Shown here one piece after another: positions 11,612 through 12,049 of a stretch of DNA of 12,049 nt. Position 1 is the stretch's first letter. Every line of letters begins with the position of its first letter. The notes under the pieces are model-generated. The model saw nothing but the letters and a program-made list of their open reading frames with translations. It was not told the origin of the DNA and did no database searches. The position numbers and the translations under genes are program-made. The DNA is from an uncultured Pseudorhodobacter sp. (lineage in GTDB: Bacteria; Pseudomonadota; Alphaproteobacteria; Rhodobacterales; Rhodobacteraceae). The stretch covers positions 1 to 12,049 of the forward strand of contig CAMFLG010000043.1 of assembly GCA_945957495.1 (NCBI GenBank), read 5' to 3'.

Positions 11612-12049
11612 ATGACACGCATCAACACCGATATTCTGATCTCCGGCGGCGGTGTCGCCGGGCTTTCCGCTGCCGCAGCCTTCGCCAGCGCCGGGTTTTC
11701 TGTGATCTGCGCCGATCCGGCGCCGCCGGTCACGTCCGATCAGGACGAAGGCGCCGATCTGCGCACCACCGCCTTTCTGCAACCCTCGATCCCGGTTCTG
11801 GCGGCGGCGGGCCTGTGGCAACGGCTGGAACCTTTCGCCGCGCCCTTGCAAATCATGCGGATCATTGATGCAGGCGGGGTAAACCCGGAACCCCGCATTA
11901 TCAAAGACTTCGACGCTGCCGACATTTCCGATCAGCCCTTTGGCTGGAACCTGCCGAACTGGCTCTTGCGCCGCGAGATGTTGGCGCGGCTGGCCGATTT
12001 GCCAAATGCCCGCTTTCTGCCCGGCGTCGCCACCACCACGCTATTGACC
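11612..12049 (+). CDS. UbiH/UbiF-type FAD-dependent monooxygenase; 3' end outside window
   Basis: Only the first 146 residues are present. They show the FAD-binding Rossmann motif GGGVAGL (12-18) after a beta strand, the DLRTTAF segment (49-55) typical of the UbiH/UbiF/COQ6 family, and a later GWNLPNWLLRREM stretch (111-123) before the second strand of the FAD domain. Such enzymes hydroxylate the ring of ubiquinone precursors at the membrane. Alphaproteobacteria also have UbiL and UbiM versions, so I give no symbol. AGGGGG (11601-11606) lies 5 nt before the ATG. The GD motif and substrate domain lie beyond the window. Confidence 0.88.
   Translation, partial: MTRINTDILISGGGVAGLSAAAAFASAGFSVICADPAPPVTSDQDEGADLRTTAFLQPSIPVLAAAGLWQRLEPFAAPLQIMRIIDAGGVNPEPRIIKDFDAADISDQPFGWNLPNWLLRREMLARLADLPNARFLPGVATTTLLT

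Overview
The window is a GC-rich, gene-dense chromosomal stretch that looks like an alphaproteobacterium of the Rhodobacteraceae (Rhodobacter/Paracoccus-like). The strongest evidence is the aa3 cytochrome oxidase subunit I. It has the same length (566 aa) as I recall for Rhodobacter sphaeroides CtaD, and its key residues fall at the same positions (H102, H284/E286/Y288, H333/H334, K362, H419/H421). A class I cytochrome c just upstream, a perfect FNR-type site and a CtrA-type box point to the same group. I see no insertion sequence, phage, CRISPR array or obvious transferred island.

Layout. At 1-585 (minus) is the 5' part of an ABC transporter ATPase of the polyamine type. A gene-free stretch to 984 carries a tRNA terminator. 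tRNA-Leu(GAG) follows at 985-1071 (minus), then a two-gene minus-strand operon: a VOC/glyoxalase-fold protein (1132-1515) preceded by a 44-residue DUF1127-like microprotein (1538-1672). Divergent from this operon is soxR, a [2Fe-2S] MerR regulator. The 69-bp gap between them holds a promoter with the classic 19-bp SoxR-type spacer, oriented toward the microprotein/VOC operon. lipB, a cytochrome c gene (cycA-like) and ctaD follow on the plus strand, the last two separated by a terminator. ctaD has a perfect FNR box upstream and a strong terminator downstream. Next is a DUF2244 membrane protein.

A small array of ~11-12-bp palindromic units lies between convergent DUF2244 and yqeY. yqeY and carA diverge from recognisable sigma-70-type promoters. 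Downstream of carA, a perfect CtrA-type box precedes a membrane GT2 glycosyltransferase whose N-terminus resembles the MshEN/GspE-N domain. Its stop codon overlaps that of a convergent GntR/FadR-family regulator. The last genes are a HAD pyrimidine-5'-nucleotidase-like protein that may be leaderless, an 81-aa two-helix membrane protein, and the start of a UbiH/UbiF-type FAD hydroxylase that runs off the end.

How the genes fit together. Most are housekeeping: leucine decoding, lipoate transfer, terminal respiration, carbamoyl phosphate and probably ubiquinone. The less ordinary parts are the SoxR-controlled microprotein/VOC unit, the CtrA-box/MshEN-like glycosyltransferase unit (a plausible link between CtrA, c-di-GMP and surface polysaccharide), and the unexplained repeat cluster at 6008-6062.
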